Source: Bacillota bacterium
GTDB lineage: Bacteria > Bacillota > GCA-003054495 > Carboxydocellales > JAJZTU01
Assembly: GCA_021848765.1 (NCBI GenBank)
Contig: JAJZTU010000084.1
Span: 1-11,646 of the forward strand
Reading direction: 5' to 3'
Length of the DNA: 11,646 nucleotides
Every line of letters starts with the position of its first letter. Positions within the stretch are counted from its first letter, which is position 1. A model generated the notes under the pieces. It saw only the letters and a program-made list of their open reading frames with translations. It was not told where the DNA came from and made no database searches. Positions 1 to 6,970 of the stretch are shown here, piece by piece. Position numbers and translations under genes: made by a program.

Positions 1-953
1 TAATTAGTTACCCCGTAGTCATGAGGATTAATATCTCCATAATGATTCACCTTCTGGGAGACCGAAGGGGTAGTAGCTGCAACAAGGGCTTCGTGATAGG
101 AATCATGCAGTCTTTCAATAGAGCAATAAGGTTGACCGATTCCGACAAATATCCTCGTATCAGCCATCTTCTTTACTTGTTCCCGGATTATCCGGGCCAG
201 GTTAATGGACCACACCCGAATGTTATAGGGGTCAAAATCCTCATCAATGGAGACAAATATCACCACGTGATCCGAAATCAAAGGGCTCACCAGGCACGGG
301 CAGTTGTTCTTGGCAACATCTCTGATGCAATCATATACCTTTTGTCGTAGCAGGGTTTTTTCCATCATACCGGTAACATTGTGCAACCCTTGGCCGAGGG
401 TTGCTACCATAGCGAAACCGGCATTCAGGCGTACCTCTAACAAGTCCGCCCAGCCCAGGACATCGGGATTGGCCGTCCCGCCGAAGATCAGAGAATAGGT
501 CAATTCAGCTTCCACAAAAGGGCGCACCGTGTTCAATTTTTCCTTCAAGACCAGATCTTTTTTCCGGATTTCCCGTTCCATGTCCAAAGATCTTACCGCT
601 TGTTCCAGGATTTCCAATATGGTTTCCTTTTTGACAGGTTTGAGCAGGTAGTCCTGCACTCCCAATTGGAGAGCTTCTTTGGCGTAATTAAAATAGTCAT
701 AGGCAGTCATGATAATAACCCTGGCGTTGGGTAACTTGGCTCTGATCTCTTTGGTTGCTTCGATACCATTAATACCGGGCATCTTGATATCCATAAAGAT
801 AACGTCTGGCTTCAGTTCCTCCGCCATCTCTATTGCCCTGCGGCCGTTTTCCGCTTCTCCCACAACCCTCACCCGGGAGGACGACTTCACCGCTACCGAC
901 TTGAGGGCCTCTCTGACGATGGCCTCGTCATCAACTATCAGCAGCCCGTACAT
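1..953 (-). CDS. YesN-type response regulator, 3' part beyond the window
   Basis: This is a two-component response regulator whose reading frame stays open to base 1, so about 317 residues are visible and the C-terminus is missing. Residues 1-120 form a CheY-like receiver: the acidic pair D8/D9, the phospho-acceptor D55 (in FMDIKMPG), T83 and K105 (LLKP) are all present. Residues ~150-300 match the degenerate GGDEF/PucR-like region seen in YesN and CdaR-type regulators (VGIGQPY..., then SYHEAL). YesN proteins carry an AraC-type HTH after this, which would lie off the left edge. The ATG at 953 follows the kinase stop by 4 nt and uses a GGGAGGGG ribosome site inside the end of the kinase gene, so the two are translationally coupled. 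It is presumably phosphorylated by that kinase. Its target promoter is not visible. Confidence 0.9.
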   Translation of the reverse strand, partial: MYGLLIVDDEAIVREALKSVAVKSSSRVRVVGEAENGRRAIEMAEELKPDVIFMDIKMPGINGIEATKEIRAKLPNARVIIMTAYDYFNYAKEALQLGVQDYLLKPVKKETILEILEQAVRSLDMEREIRKKDLVLKEKLNTVRPFVEAELTYSLIFGGTANPDVLGWADLLEVRLNAGFAMVATLGQGLHNVTGMMEKTLLRQKVYDCIRDVAKNNCPCLVSPLISDHVVIFVSIDEDFDPYNIRVWSINLARIIREQVKKMADTRIFVGIGQPYCSIERLHDSYHEALVAATTPSVSQKVNHYGDINPHDYGVTN

Positions 954-957
954 CTTA

Positions 958-2448
958 TCACCCCTCCCGGGCCGGTAAGGTAAGAGTTACTTCCGTACCC
1001 TTGCCGGCTTGACTTTGAATGTTCATTACATCATCCCGGCCATAGAACAGTTGCAGCCGGCGCAGTACATTTTTAAGGCCCAATCCGGTAGAATGGCCAC
1101 TTACCGGCTTTTCCCCACCGTCTTCCTCAAAAATTTTTGCCAGCCTGTCCGGCGGGATCCCTGCACCGTTGTCCACAATCCTGACCTGCACCATGTCTCC
1201 CGTTTTCCGGACAATAATGTTAATCTCCCCGCCGGTTTCTGAATCTTCTATCCCGTGAATAAACGCATTTTCCACCAGGGGCTGTAAGCTCATATAAGGG
1301 ATTGGGACCAACAAGGCCTCATCGTCCGCCTCCACGTTAAACAGTACCCTGTCTCCAAACCTGGCTTGCTGGATACGAATATACTCCTTAACGGTACTCA
1401 GTGCTTCACCCAGAGGTACTGCTTTATCGATCTTTCCTAAATTATACCTGAACAAGTGGGCCAGGGATTCAATCAGGACGCAGGTTTTCTCCGCCCCTTC
1501 CAACATGGCTGTCTTGGCAATAACATTCAATGTGTTAAAAAGAAAGTGTGGCTTAATTTGGGACTGCAGGGCCTTGACCTCCGCTTCCTTTAACAAGTTA
1601 GACATTTGCAGGTTTTTCATTTCCTCCTCCTGGAGTTTAGCCTCCAGGTCAGCCTTCCTGGAAATTTCCCCGATCAGCCGCCGGATATTTTCCGTCATGT
1701 TATTAAAGGCACCGGCTAGGATACTGATTTCGTCGTTAGCCCGCACCTCTATTTTCTCCAGGTCAAAATTACCCCGGGAAATCTCTTCTGCCGCCGAGAC
1801 CAACCGGGTGACAGGCCTGCTGATACCGTTGGCAAACCAGATACCAAAAGTGATGCTAAATAAGGCCACGCTTATGATGATAGTATTGGTCAGCCGCCGG
1901 AGCACCTGCACTTGGGATTCAAACTGCCGGTACACAGCTTGACTGTTGGTCAATTGAAGGGAAATGAACTTTTTGAACTGGTCCTCGATAAAACCGGAAA
2001 TTTTTTTAGCCTCCGTATAGTGTTCATAGTACGCCTGGTCTCTGTCCAGACTGAGTTCAATAGCCCTGTCAGCTTCCTGTAAAAAACTCTCAATCATATG
2101 GATAATATTTCTCTGTAACAGACGGCTTTCCTGTTCCTCCAGTAATGGATGAACTTGTTCTTTCTCGGTCAGGAGCTGTTTTTTGTTCTGTTCATATTGT
2201 GACAAGGCTTGGGGTGACCTGTCAAACAAGTAGCGCTCCAGTAAGTCGGCAGTTTGGCTCACCTTTTGGGACAAGTTGTTCAGGAAGAGCAATTCTTGCA
2301 GCATCCCGTTGTATTGATTGATCGCTGTACTGGTGTAATATAAGGGGAAATAACTTAATATTACCATTAGACAAATCAAGAAGGAAAAAGATATCAAAAG
2401 CTTCTTTTTTATCGTCGATTTAGTCCATGATCGAATTGTTCCCTTCAA
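958..2448 (-). CDS. LytS/YesM-type sensor histidine kinase
   Basis: This 496-residue membrane histidine kinase belongs to the His_kinase (LytS/YesM) family. Domains in order: TM1 at ~17-39, an extracytoplasmic helical region at ~40-185 rather than a Cache fold, TM2 at ~186-207, HAMP at ~208-260, a coiled linker, then the phospho-acceptor block QIKPHFLFNTLN with H301. The ATPase domain follows, with an N-box (QPLVENAFIHG, 389-399), a G1 box (DNGAGIP, 426-432) and a G2 box (GLGLKN, 455-460). The start is TTG at 2448, chosen because AAGGAGCGG sits 8 nt upstream and no ATG is well placed. It lies 21 nt after the binding-protein gene and 4 nt before the regulator, so the three are one operon. The small helical sensor region suggests that ligand sensing is done by the adjacent anchored binding protein; that is inference. 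Confidence 0.92.
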   Translation of the reverse strand: MKGTIRSWTKSTIKKKLLISFSFLICLMVILSYFPLYYTSTAINQYNGMLQELLFLNNLSQKVSQTADLLERYLFDRSPQALSQYEQNKKQLLTEKEQVHPLLEEQESRLLQRNIIHMIESFLQEADRAIELSLDRDQAYYEHYTEAKKISGFIEDQFKKFISLQLTNSQAVYRQFESQVQVLRRLTNTIIISVALFSITFGIWFANGISRPVTRLVSAAEEISRGNFDLEKIEVRANDEISILAGAFNNMTENIRRLIGEISRKADLEAKLQEEEMKNLQMSNLLKEAEVKALQSQIKPHFLFNTLNVIAKTAMLEGAEKTCVLIESLAHLFRYNLGKIDKAVPLGEALSTVKEYIRIQQARFGDRVLFNVEADDEALLVPIPYMSLQPLVENAFIHGIEDSETGGEINIIVRKTGDMVQVRIVDNGAGIPPDRLAKIFEEDGGEKPVSGHSTGLGLKNVLRRLQLFYGRDDVMNIQSQAGKGTEVTLTLPAREG

Positions 2449-2469
2449 AACAACCGCTCCTTATCCAGG

Positions 2470-3453
2470 CTATTCCTGCTTCTTGGTTACCACCTCAACC
2501 CCAGTGTACACCACAGAGGATACTCTCTTGCCTTGTTTGACTTCATGCATCATCTTCACAGCCAGGTATCCCATTTGATATGGCTTTTGTACAATGGTGG
2601 CATATACGGTACCCGCTTTGATCATTTCCAGGGTTTCCGGCAGGTCATCATACCCCACAATAATCACCTGGCCGGACCTGTTTTGTTCTGCCACAGCCTG
2701 GGCAATACCAATGGCATCCAGGGCGCTGGTTCCGACAATTGCCTTGATTTCAGGATACTTTTTTAACATGGCCTGGGTTTTCTGGGCAGCACCCATACGG
2801 GTGATATGGGAAGATTCAATGGTCATAATCTCCATCCCCGGATACTTCCTGAGTACCTCTTTTATTCCTTCCACCCGTAAAATCTGATTGGAAGCCTGCA
2901 AGTCTCCGCTGATAATCCCTACTTTGGCATATCCACCGGTGGCCTTCGCCAAAACCTCACCGGCTACCAACCCCGAACGATAGTTGTTAGTCCCTACATA
3001 AGCAACTCTCTTGCTACCGGGGGCATCAGTATCCACGGTAATTACAGGGATGCCTTTGTCCATGGCCTTATTAATATATGGTTGAAGGCTTTTATCATTG
3101 AGAACATAGGTAATGATCCCATCAGCCTTGGCGGCAATAGCCATTTCCATGAACTCGACCAGTTCCTGGAGATTGGCTTCTTTTGGCCCCACGTACTCAA
3201 TAGTTATCCCTAATTCTTTGGCGGCATCTTCAGCCCCTTGTCGTACCCTAGCCCAGTAAGGATTAGTATATTCGTGGGCAATCAGCATAAAATGTTCCGT
3301 TTTTTGGGGGGAGCCCATATTTTTTAGACTTTCCGGCGCATCTATCCGCCCTAGATCAACGGCAGGTATAAACAAATACCCCGCAACAAAGAAGAAAATT
3401 GCGGCCAAGCCAAGAATCAACACTCCTAAGGATAACAGAGACGGCTTATTCAT
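2470..3453 (-). CDS. Membrane-anchored periplasmic sugar-binding-type sensor protein
   Basis: This 327-residue protein belongs to the RbsB/Peripla_BP_4 family of type I periplasmic binding proteins. One hydrophobic segment at ~7-30 is followed by the two-lobe binding fold: FMLIAHEYTNPYW opens the first lobe, ADGIITYV and IPVITVDTDAPGS are the usual strand/ligand-loop segments, and VGTNNYRSG and VIIVGYDDLPETLE belong to the second lobe. There is no lipobox cysteine and no obvious signal-peptidase site, so I read it as anchored by an uncleaved N-terminal helix. The ATG at 3453 has GGGAGG about 11 nt upstream. It is the first gene of the sensor operon and no permease or ATPase gene is present. 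The layout resembles XylFII-LytS-YesN, in which an anchored binding protein presents the ligand to the kinase. The ligand, a sugar or sugar-like compound, cannot be assigned. Confidence 0.88.
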   Translation of the reverse strand: MNKPSLLSLGVLILGLAAIFFFVAGYLFIPAVDLGRIDAPESLKNMGSPQKTEHFMLIAHEYTNPYWARVRQGAEDAAKELGITIEYVGPKEANLQELVEFMEMAIAAKADGIITYVLNDKSLQPYINKAMDKGIPVITVDTDAPGSKRVAYVGTNNYRSGLVAGEVLAKATGGYAKVGIISGDLQASNQILRVEGIKEVLRKYPGMEIMTIESSHITRMGAAQKTQAMLKKYPEIKAIVGTSALDAIGIAQAVAEQNRSGQVIIVGYDDLPETLEMIKAGTVYATIVQKPYQMGYLAVKMMHEVKQGKRVSSVVYTGVEVVTKKQE

Positions 3454-3529
3454 GTTAGGGCTTTCCTCCCTGTCAACATCAATTGAGGATTTTCTAAAAT
3501 TATTAATCGAAAATTCTCCGTTAATTTAG

Positions 3530-3558
3530 ATTTTATCTCTAATTCCGTCCCCTATCAA
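3530..3558 (-). promoter_or_regulatory. Sigma-A promoter of the sensor operon
   Basis: Read on the minus strand, TTGATA (3558-3553) and TAAAAT (3535-3530) are separated by exactly 17 nt. Each matches the sigma-A consensus at five of six positions. The site is 77 nt upstream of the binding-protein ATG and just after the stop of the HisA-like gene. No clear terminator separates it from that gene, so read-through from upstream is also possible. Confidence 0.6.
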
Positions 3559-3568
3559 CAGGAAAATT

Positions 3569-4138
3569 TTAAACCAAATCCCCAACAGTTATCCTGCCTG
3601 AATGAAGGGCAGTAGCCGTAAGCGCTCCGTCGAAACCAAGTTTTCTCAGTACAAGTAAGTTATTTTTATCCTTGATGCCTCCACCCACAATCATTTTCAT
3701 TTGTGACTTTAAGGGCAGTAGCCCTTTAAGATGGTTTACTTCCAGCCCTTGCCCGGTCCCTACATTGGAAAGGGGCAGGTAAATGAACTCTTTAACCCCC
3801 AGGGATAGTAATTCTGCTATTATTTCGGTAATTTGCTTTGTTTTTAATTCATAACATAAGGTAATTATTTTATCATCTTTTATGTCTATACTGAAAATTA
3901 TCCGGTTGGCATAAGTCTTAAGAATTTCGGTTAATTGCCTGATTTCAGCCAAAGTTTCTGAGCCTATAATTATCTTATCGACTCCTAATTTCAATAATTG
4001 TCCAACCATTTCTACATTGTTTGCCCCCGCATCCACCATTAGTTTTATACCTTTTTGTGCTGCGATTTCCTGAATTAACGGGTAGTGAGCATGGACCACA
4101 AGACCATTTTTAATATCCAGCACAGGAATAACCCGCAT
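3569..4138 (-). CDS. HisA/HisF-related TIM-barrel protein, apparently missing an internal segment
   Basis: This 189-residue protein is of the HisA/HisF-related family found in methanogens and in methylotroph H4MPT/methylofuran gene clusters; it is not the histidine enzyme. Recognisable barrel strands are IPVLDI (3-9, followed by NGLVVHA), KLMVDAG, KIIIGSE, IIFSIDI, EFIYLPL, MIVGGGI (a phosphate-binding glycine loop) and GALTATAL, which makes seven of the expected eight. From memory the family is about 220-240 residues. Between A17 and H18 the text jumps from the end of strand 1 to what should be helix 2 (HYPLIQEIA), so helix 1 and strand 2, usually containing an ADLDAI-like segment, are absent (roughly 40-50 residues). 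The frame is intact. The ATG at 4138 has a strong GGAAGGAGAT site. It may be a non-functional deletion allele, an assembly error, or a divergent short form. Its reaction in this family is not established to my knowledge. Confidence 0.75.
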   Translation of the reverse strand: MRVIPVLDIKNGLVVHAHYPLIQEIAAQKGIKLMVDAGANNVEMVGQLLKLGVDKIIIGSETLAEIRQLTEILKTYANRIIFSIDIKDDKIITLCYELKTKQITEIIAELLSLGVKEFIYLPLSNVGTGQGLEVNHLKGLLPLKSQMKMIVGGGIKDKNNLLVLRKLGFDGALTATALHSGRITVGDLV

Positions 4139-4180
4139 GTTGTATCTCCTTCCCAGTGTAAAGCTGAAATTAAATTAGCT

Positions 4181-4225
4181 AAGCCAATTGCAAATGGCCA
4201 ACCAGCCAGATGCAATTGGCTTTTT
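4181..4225. terminator. Large hairpin between the aquaporin and HisA-like genes, terminator-like
   Basis: A perfect 12-bp inverted repeat (AAGCCAATTGCA at 4181-4192, TGCAATTGGCTT at 4211-4222) encloses an 18-nt loop with a further GGCC/GGC pairing. On the plus strand it runs into five Ts and looks like a classical terminator, but no plus-strand gene ends here. On the minus strand, the direction of the aquaporin ending at 4249, it is followed by an AT-rich stretch with only short T-runs. It probably limits transcription from the aquaporin into the HisA-like gene, or stabilises the aquaporin mRNA 3' end. Confidence 0.6.
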
Positions 4226-4248
4226 CTTGATTAAAGTTCACATACTTT

Positions 4249-5028
4249 TTACTGCGAATTATCTGTGGAACTCATATTCTGGAGCTTCGTATCGGCCACA
4301 TAATCATAGATCCACGCTGCAGCAACACTACCAAGAATGGGCCCCAACGTGTAAATCCAAAACTTACCCCACAGGACTGGACCACCTAGCAAAGCATCTC
4401 CTAAATAAGGTCCAAAGGTACGTGCCGGATTAATTGCCTGTCCGGAAATGTTTCCCATAGTAATAATTACACCGCCAACTATTAATCCGATAATCAAACC
4501 GGCCCAACCCTGGGGAGCCCTTTTATCCACAGCTACACCCATAATAGTCATCATCAGGATAAAGGTCCCTACAGCCTCCGCAACAAAGGCCTGGACATCC
4601 GAAACGCCGGGGAAAGGTCCGGGGGCTCCTAAACCACCTACGGTGGCAGCTCTCTCACCCAGCATTACGGCCAGGGTTACGGCGCCAAGGAAGGCACCAA
4701 GCAATTGAGCGCCAATATACGGAAGGACTTCGTTTGCCGGAAAACGCTTGGTAGCCCATAACGCAACGGTCACCGCCGGATTGATATGACAGCCGGAAAT
4801 AGGTCCAAAAATATATATGGCCGCTGCCACAACAATAGCAAAGGCTAAACCAATTCCCACCCAATCCCCAAGCCCTCCCAGGGCTCCAATACCGATACCA
4901 AAGTCCGAGGCGTACTTTTCTCCCTTAGCCAATAACAAAGTAACCACGGCAGAACCTGCACCTACCAGTACCAGCATCCAAGAACCTATTAATTCGGCAA
5001 GAAACTTTTTCCATAATGAAGTTTGCAT
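4249..5028 (-). CDS. aqpM: AqpM-like aquaporin/glycerol facilitator (MIP family)
   Basis: This 259-residue six-helix MIP channel has both pore motifs: N83-P84-A85 in SGCHINPAVT and N200-P201-A202 with R203 in INPARTFGP. The sequence is strikingly close to methanogen AqpM as I recall it, including GIGALGGLGDW, ERAATVGGLGAPGPFPG and TIMGVAVDKRAPQG. By alignment to AqpM the selectivity filter is F63, I188, Q197, R203. AqpM has Ser where this protein has Gln, and Ile rather than the His of classical aquaporins is shared. Likely cargo is water and small neutral solutes; glycerol, H2S, CO2 or methanol cannot be separated from sequence. I prefer the ATG at 5028, preceded by GGAGGGGCGG, over a TTG at 5046 that would place this ribosome site inside the gene. 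It lies downstream of the DUF2193 gene on the same strand, separated by a hairpin. Confidence 0.9.
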   Translation of the reverse strand: MQTSLWKKFLAELIGSWMLVLVGAGSAVVTLLLAKGEKYASDFGIGIGALGGLGDWVGIGLAFAIVVAAAIYIFGPISGCHINPAVTVALWATKRFPANEVLPYIGAQLLGAFLGAVTLAVMLGERAATVGGLGAPGPFPGVSDVQAFVAEAVGTFILMMTIMGVAVDKRAPQGWAGLIIGLIVGGVIITMGNISGQAINPARTFGPYLGDALLGGPVLWGKFWIYTLGPILGSVAAAWIYDYVADTKLQNMSSTDNSQ

Positions 5029-5070
5029 GGTAAACCGCCCCTCCAATTACTCATAGTTTTTTATAAGGTT

Positions 5071-5103
5071 GAACCTGACCCTTTTTAACAAAGGGTCAGG
5101 TTC
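5071..5103. terminator. Perfect 14-bp hairpin between the DUF2193 and aquaporin genes
   Basis: GAACCTGACCCTTT (5071-5084) and its exact reverse complement (5090-5103) flank a 5-nt loop. On the minus strand it lies 19 nt after the DUF2193 stop and 42 nt before the aquaporin ATG, and it is not followed by a T-tract (ACCTTATAAAAAAC follows). It is therefore better read as a partial terminator or an mRNA processing/stability hairpin that sets different levels of the two products. On the plus strand it is followed by a T/C-rich run, but no plus-strand gene precedes it. Confidence 0.6.
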
Positions 5104-5122
5104 TTCTTCCTTCATCCCGTTT

Positions 5123-6592
5123 TTACACTGCAGAATTCCAGTTGCAGTATTGACATCTCTTCACCAGAGTACAACTCGCACAGTCTTTGCATACCCTGGC
5201 CGGAGAACCGGGAGACTTGGGATTTAAGGCAATAACATTGGTCATCAAGGTTGCCGTTACCGGCTCACTGGTTAAGAGGCAAGGGAAGTCGGCCAACCTC
5301 ATCAATGAAGAAAACCGGACGGTAATTGCGCATGCCGGATAGGTATAGCGCTGAGGATTATTGAGGATCTCATTCCCGTCAAGGGGAGAAAGGTCTACTT
5401 TAACACCTCTGACTTTGGCTCCACCTGACTTGATCTTACTACCTCTATGTATCATATCCATAAAATCAGCATTATGCAGTTCGGCTGCTGGTCCTCGGTT
5501 AGGGTACAACTGGACATAGTTAGTGTAACGCTTAGTTAGCAAATCAATTACCATCGGTACAGTAAACCCGTCTTTTTCTAAGATAGCGGCTACCGCCGTT
5601 GCAGTGGAACCAGTTGCGACTCCCAGCACATCATAAGCACTCTCAAACTTAGCCTCACTCAGGCCCCTGTTCAAAGTGTTTTCCATTACTTGAGAAGTAG
5701 CTTCAATGATGGCCATGGTCACATCATCCTTAGCCATGTTAAACATAGACTGAGAAATATGGTGAGCTACATCACCCACACAATAGGCCGGCACAGTTAC
5801 AATATTTCCATAATGCACCCCAGCTTCCACTGCACTTAAGATAGTGTTTTTCATTTGGTCTTTATAGGACTGCATGTAGCTTTTCACATCAAAGGAACTG
5901 TGACCAAGGTCTTGCATCAGCTTGGCCTGTGCTGCCACGGGGGTATCATAGACCATCTGCAGCATAGCTATTTCATCTTTTACTGCTTCTGCTACAGTCT
6001 TTCCAGCTTCTACCGACTGGGCAAAAGCCGCTCCGATACCATATGATGTATTCATTCCCCACGATTTGGAAGAAAGAATAGCTTTCTTATGATCTTTATC
6101 AATATCCAATTTAGACAGTATGGTATTCACTACATTACTGGTTGAGCCGGGTGCAAAAGCGAAATCAACGACACAAGTAGGACCGTAGAATCCTCCATAC
6201 CTGCGGGTTGCTTCCCTGCCGATCAGCGCCTCATTTTCCGCAATAGCATCAATGAATTTTTCCATGGACTTCCTGAAGGCCGGGTCGGCTTCATAAAGGA
6301 CCTCTAAAATAGCCGGGGTCTGATAATGCTCTACAAAGGGGTCATCCTCCGGCCGCACCGTGTCGGTTAATTCATTCAGAATGTCATAATGGGCATTTAC
6401 CGAATGGACATGGAGATTAATGACTTCTTTGCTTTGACCTTCTCCGGCGGTCATACCGTTTACAGCTTCTACATAAGGCTTGGCATCAGCAATAGTAAAC
6501 GAAGTCCCTCTTTTTTCACCAATTACTTTCAGGTCAGCTTTCTGGGCAGCAATGGCCTCATTGATCATTTTTTGGTAGATGGCTTGTGACAT
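5123..6592 (-). CDS. DUF2193-type protein of unknown function with a C-terminal cysteine cluster
   Basis: This 489-residue soluble protein has no signal peptide or membrane segment. I recognise it, from memory, as the archaeal/methanogen family DUF2193; segments such as RPEDDPFVEHYQTPAILE, GREATRRYGGFYGPTCVVDF and PGSTSNVVN look highly conserved. The N-terminal two-thirds is helical, with Gly-rich and His-rich stretches (NLHVHSVNAHYD; YCVGDVAHHISQ). The C-terminus carries five closely spaced cysteines (C468, C471, C474, C480, C483; C-x2-C-x2-C-x5-C-x2-C), which suggests Fe-S or zinc binding. The ATG at 6592 has an excellent GGAGGAGA site. A sigma-54 promoter lies about 120 nt upstream and a sigma-54 activator gene is next upstream, so expression is probably inducible. 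The AqpM-like channel follows. I know no established reaction for the family. A role in C1 or anaerobic metabolism is inferred from context. Confidence 0.75.
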   Translation of the reverse strand: MSQAIYQKMINEAIAAQKADLKVIGEKRGTSFTIADAKPYVEAVNGMTAGEGQSKEVINLHVHSVNAHYDILNELTDTVRPEDDPFVEHYQTPAILEVLYEADPAFRKSMEKFIDAIAENEALIGREATRRYGGFYGPTCVVDFAFAPGSTSNVVNTILSKLDIDKDHKKAILSSKSWGMNTSYGIGAAFAQSVEAGKTVAEAVKDEIAMLQMVYDTPVAAQAKLMQDLGHSSFDVKSYMQSYKDQMKNTILSAVEAGVHYGNIVTVPAYCVGDVAHHISQSMFNMAKDDVTMAIIEATSQVMENTLNRGLSEAKFESAYDVLGVATGSTATAVAAILEKDGFTVPMVIDLLTKRYTNYVQLYPNRGPAAELHNADFMDMIHRGSKIKSGGAKVRGVKVDLSPLDGNEILNNPQRYTYPACAITVRFSSLMRLADFPCLLTSEPVTATLMTNVIALNPKSPGSPARVCKDCASCTLVKRCQYCNWNSAV

Positions 6593-6687
6593 AAGTCTCC
6601 TCCTTATTAAGTATAAAATTTTCTAACTACTGAATGTCCGGTACCTTTTCTACATTTCTACATTTTGCATCACCCCTTAAGACCCAC

Positions 6688-6708
6688 AGTACACATTTGA
6701 TATGTACT
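6688..6708. promoter_or_regulatory. Inverted repeat over the predicted transcription start
   Basis: AGTACA (6688-6693) and TGTACT (6703-6708) form a perfect 6-bp dyad with a 9-nt spacer. On the minus strand it begins 5 nt after the -12 element of the sigma-54 promoter and covers the expected start site near 6701. This could be an operator or just a chance palindrome. Confidence 0.3.
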
Positions 6709-6712
6709 TAAC

Positions 6713-6727
6713 GCAAAAATGATGCCA
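6713..6727 (-). promoter_or_regulatory. Sigma-54 (-24/-12) promoter for the DUF2193 gene
   Basis: The minus strand reads TGGCATCATTTTTGC from 6727 to 6713. The invariant GG and GC dinucleotides are separated by exactly 10 nt, and the element fits TGGCAC-N5-TTGC with a single mismatch (T for the last C of TGGCAC). Transcription should begin near 6701 and give a ~110-nt leader before the DUF2193 ATG. The presence of a sigma-54 activator gene immediately upstream strongly supports this call. Confidence 0.8.
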
Positions 6728-6797
6728 ATCGTCAGATACTCTGAAATTCTTGTCATTAACTTCTCTGCTCTGGTTACTTTCAAGCTCCCCGGACTGG

Positions 6798-6830
6798 AAA
6801 AGAAAAAAACAGGATAAATACATCCTGCTT
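6798..6830 (-). terminator. Rho-independent terminator of the activator gene
   Basis: On the minus strand a 9-bp stem (AAGCAGGAT pairing with ATCCTGTTT, one G-U pair) with a 6-nt loop is followed by seven Ts, a C and four more Ts. It lies about 140 nt after the stop of the sigma-54 activator and about 70 nt upstream of the -24 promoter element. It thus separates activator transcription from the DUF2193 transcript. Confidence 0.75.
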
Positions 6831-6932
6831 CAGATAAAAGCTAAAAGTGTTGAATTTGGGAGCGCTTGCCACTCCGTACCAGGCTAAACCTTTAAGTTCT
6901 CCAAGTAATTCCCCGTAATTTTACTAAAGTGT

Positions 6933-6950
6933 CACATTTTAGAGCATGTG
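6933..6950. promoter_or_regulatory. Candidate upstream activator site
   Basis: CACAT (6933-6937) and ATGTG (6946-6950) form a 5-bp dyad with an 8-nt spacer, about 215 nt upstream of the -24 element. This is a plausible, slightly distant position for a sigma-54 activator to bind. The rest of the 378-nt gap (6593-6970) contains the promoter, start-site dyad and terminator listed separately; I see no small gene in it. Confidence 0.3.
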
Positions 6951-6970
6951 CGAAAAGCCAACACAATTGA

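Noticed and set aside
21..498. Plus-strand reading frames opposite the response regulator
   Set aside because: They mirror a clearly conserved receiver-domain protein on the minus strand and show no motifs or ribosome sites of their own.
2470..3453. Substrate-binding subunit of an ABC importer
   Set aside because: No permease or ATPase gene is adjacent, the N-terminus is an uncleaved anchor type, and the gene is in an operon with a kinase and regulator.
3569..4138. Genuine HisA of histidine biosynthesis
   Set aside because: The sequence fits the HisA/HisF-related family (VIPVLDIKNGLVVHA), lacks other his genes nearby and is too short for HisA.
4188..4433. Small plus-strand gene downstream of the hairpin at 4181-4225
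   Set aside because: It is antisense to the conserved end of the aquaporin, begins within the hairpin, and its composition is unlike a real protein.
5029..5046. TTG start at 5046 for the aquaporin
   Set aside because: It would put the strong GGAGGGG ribosome site inside the coding region; the ATG at 5028 is correctly spaced from that site.
6593..6970. Small RNA or riboswitch in the gap upstream of the DUF2193 gene
   Set aside because: Apart from the terminator stem and two short dyads, no conserved multi-helix fold or known motif was recognised.
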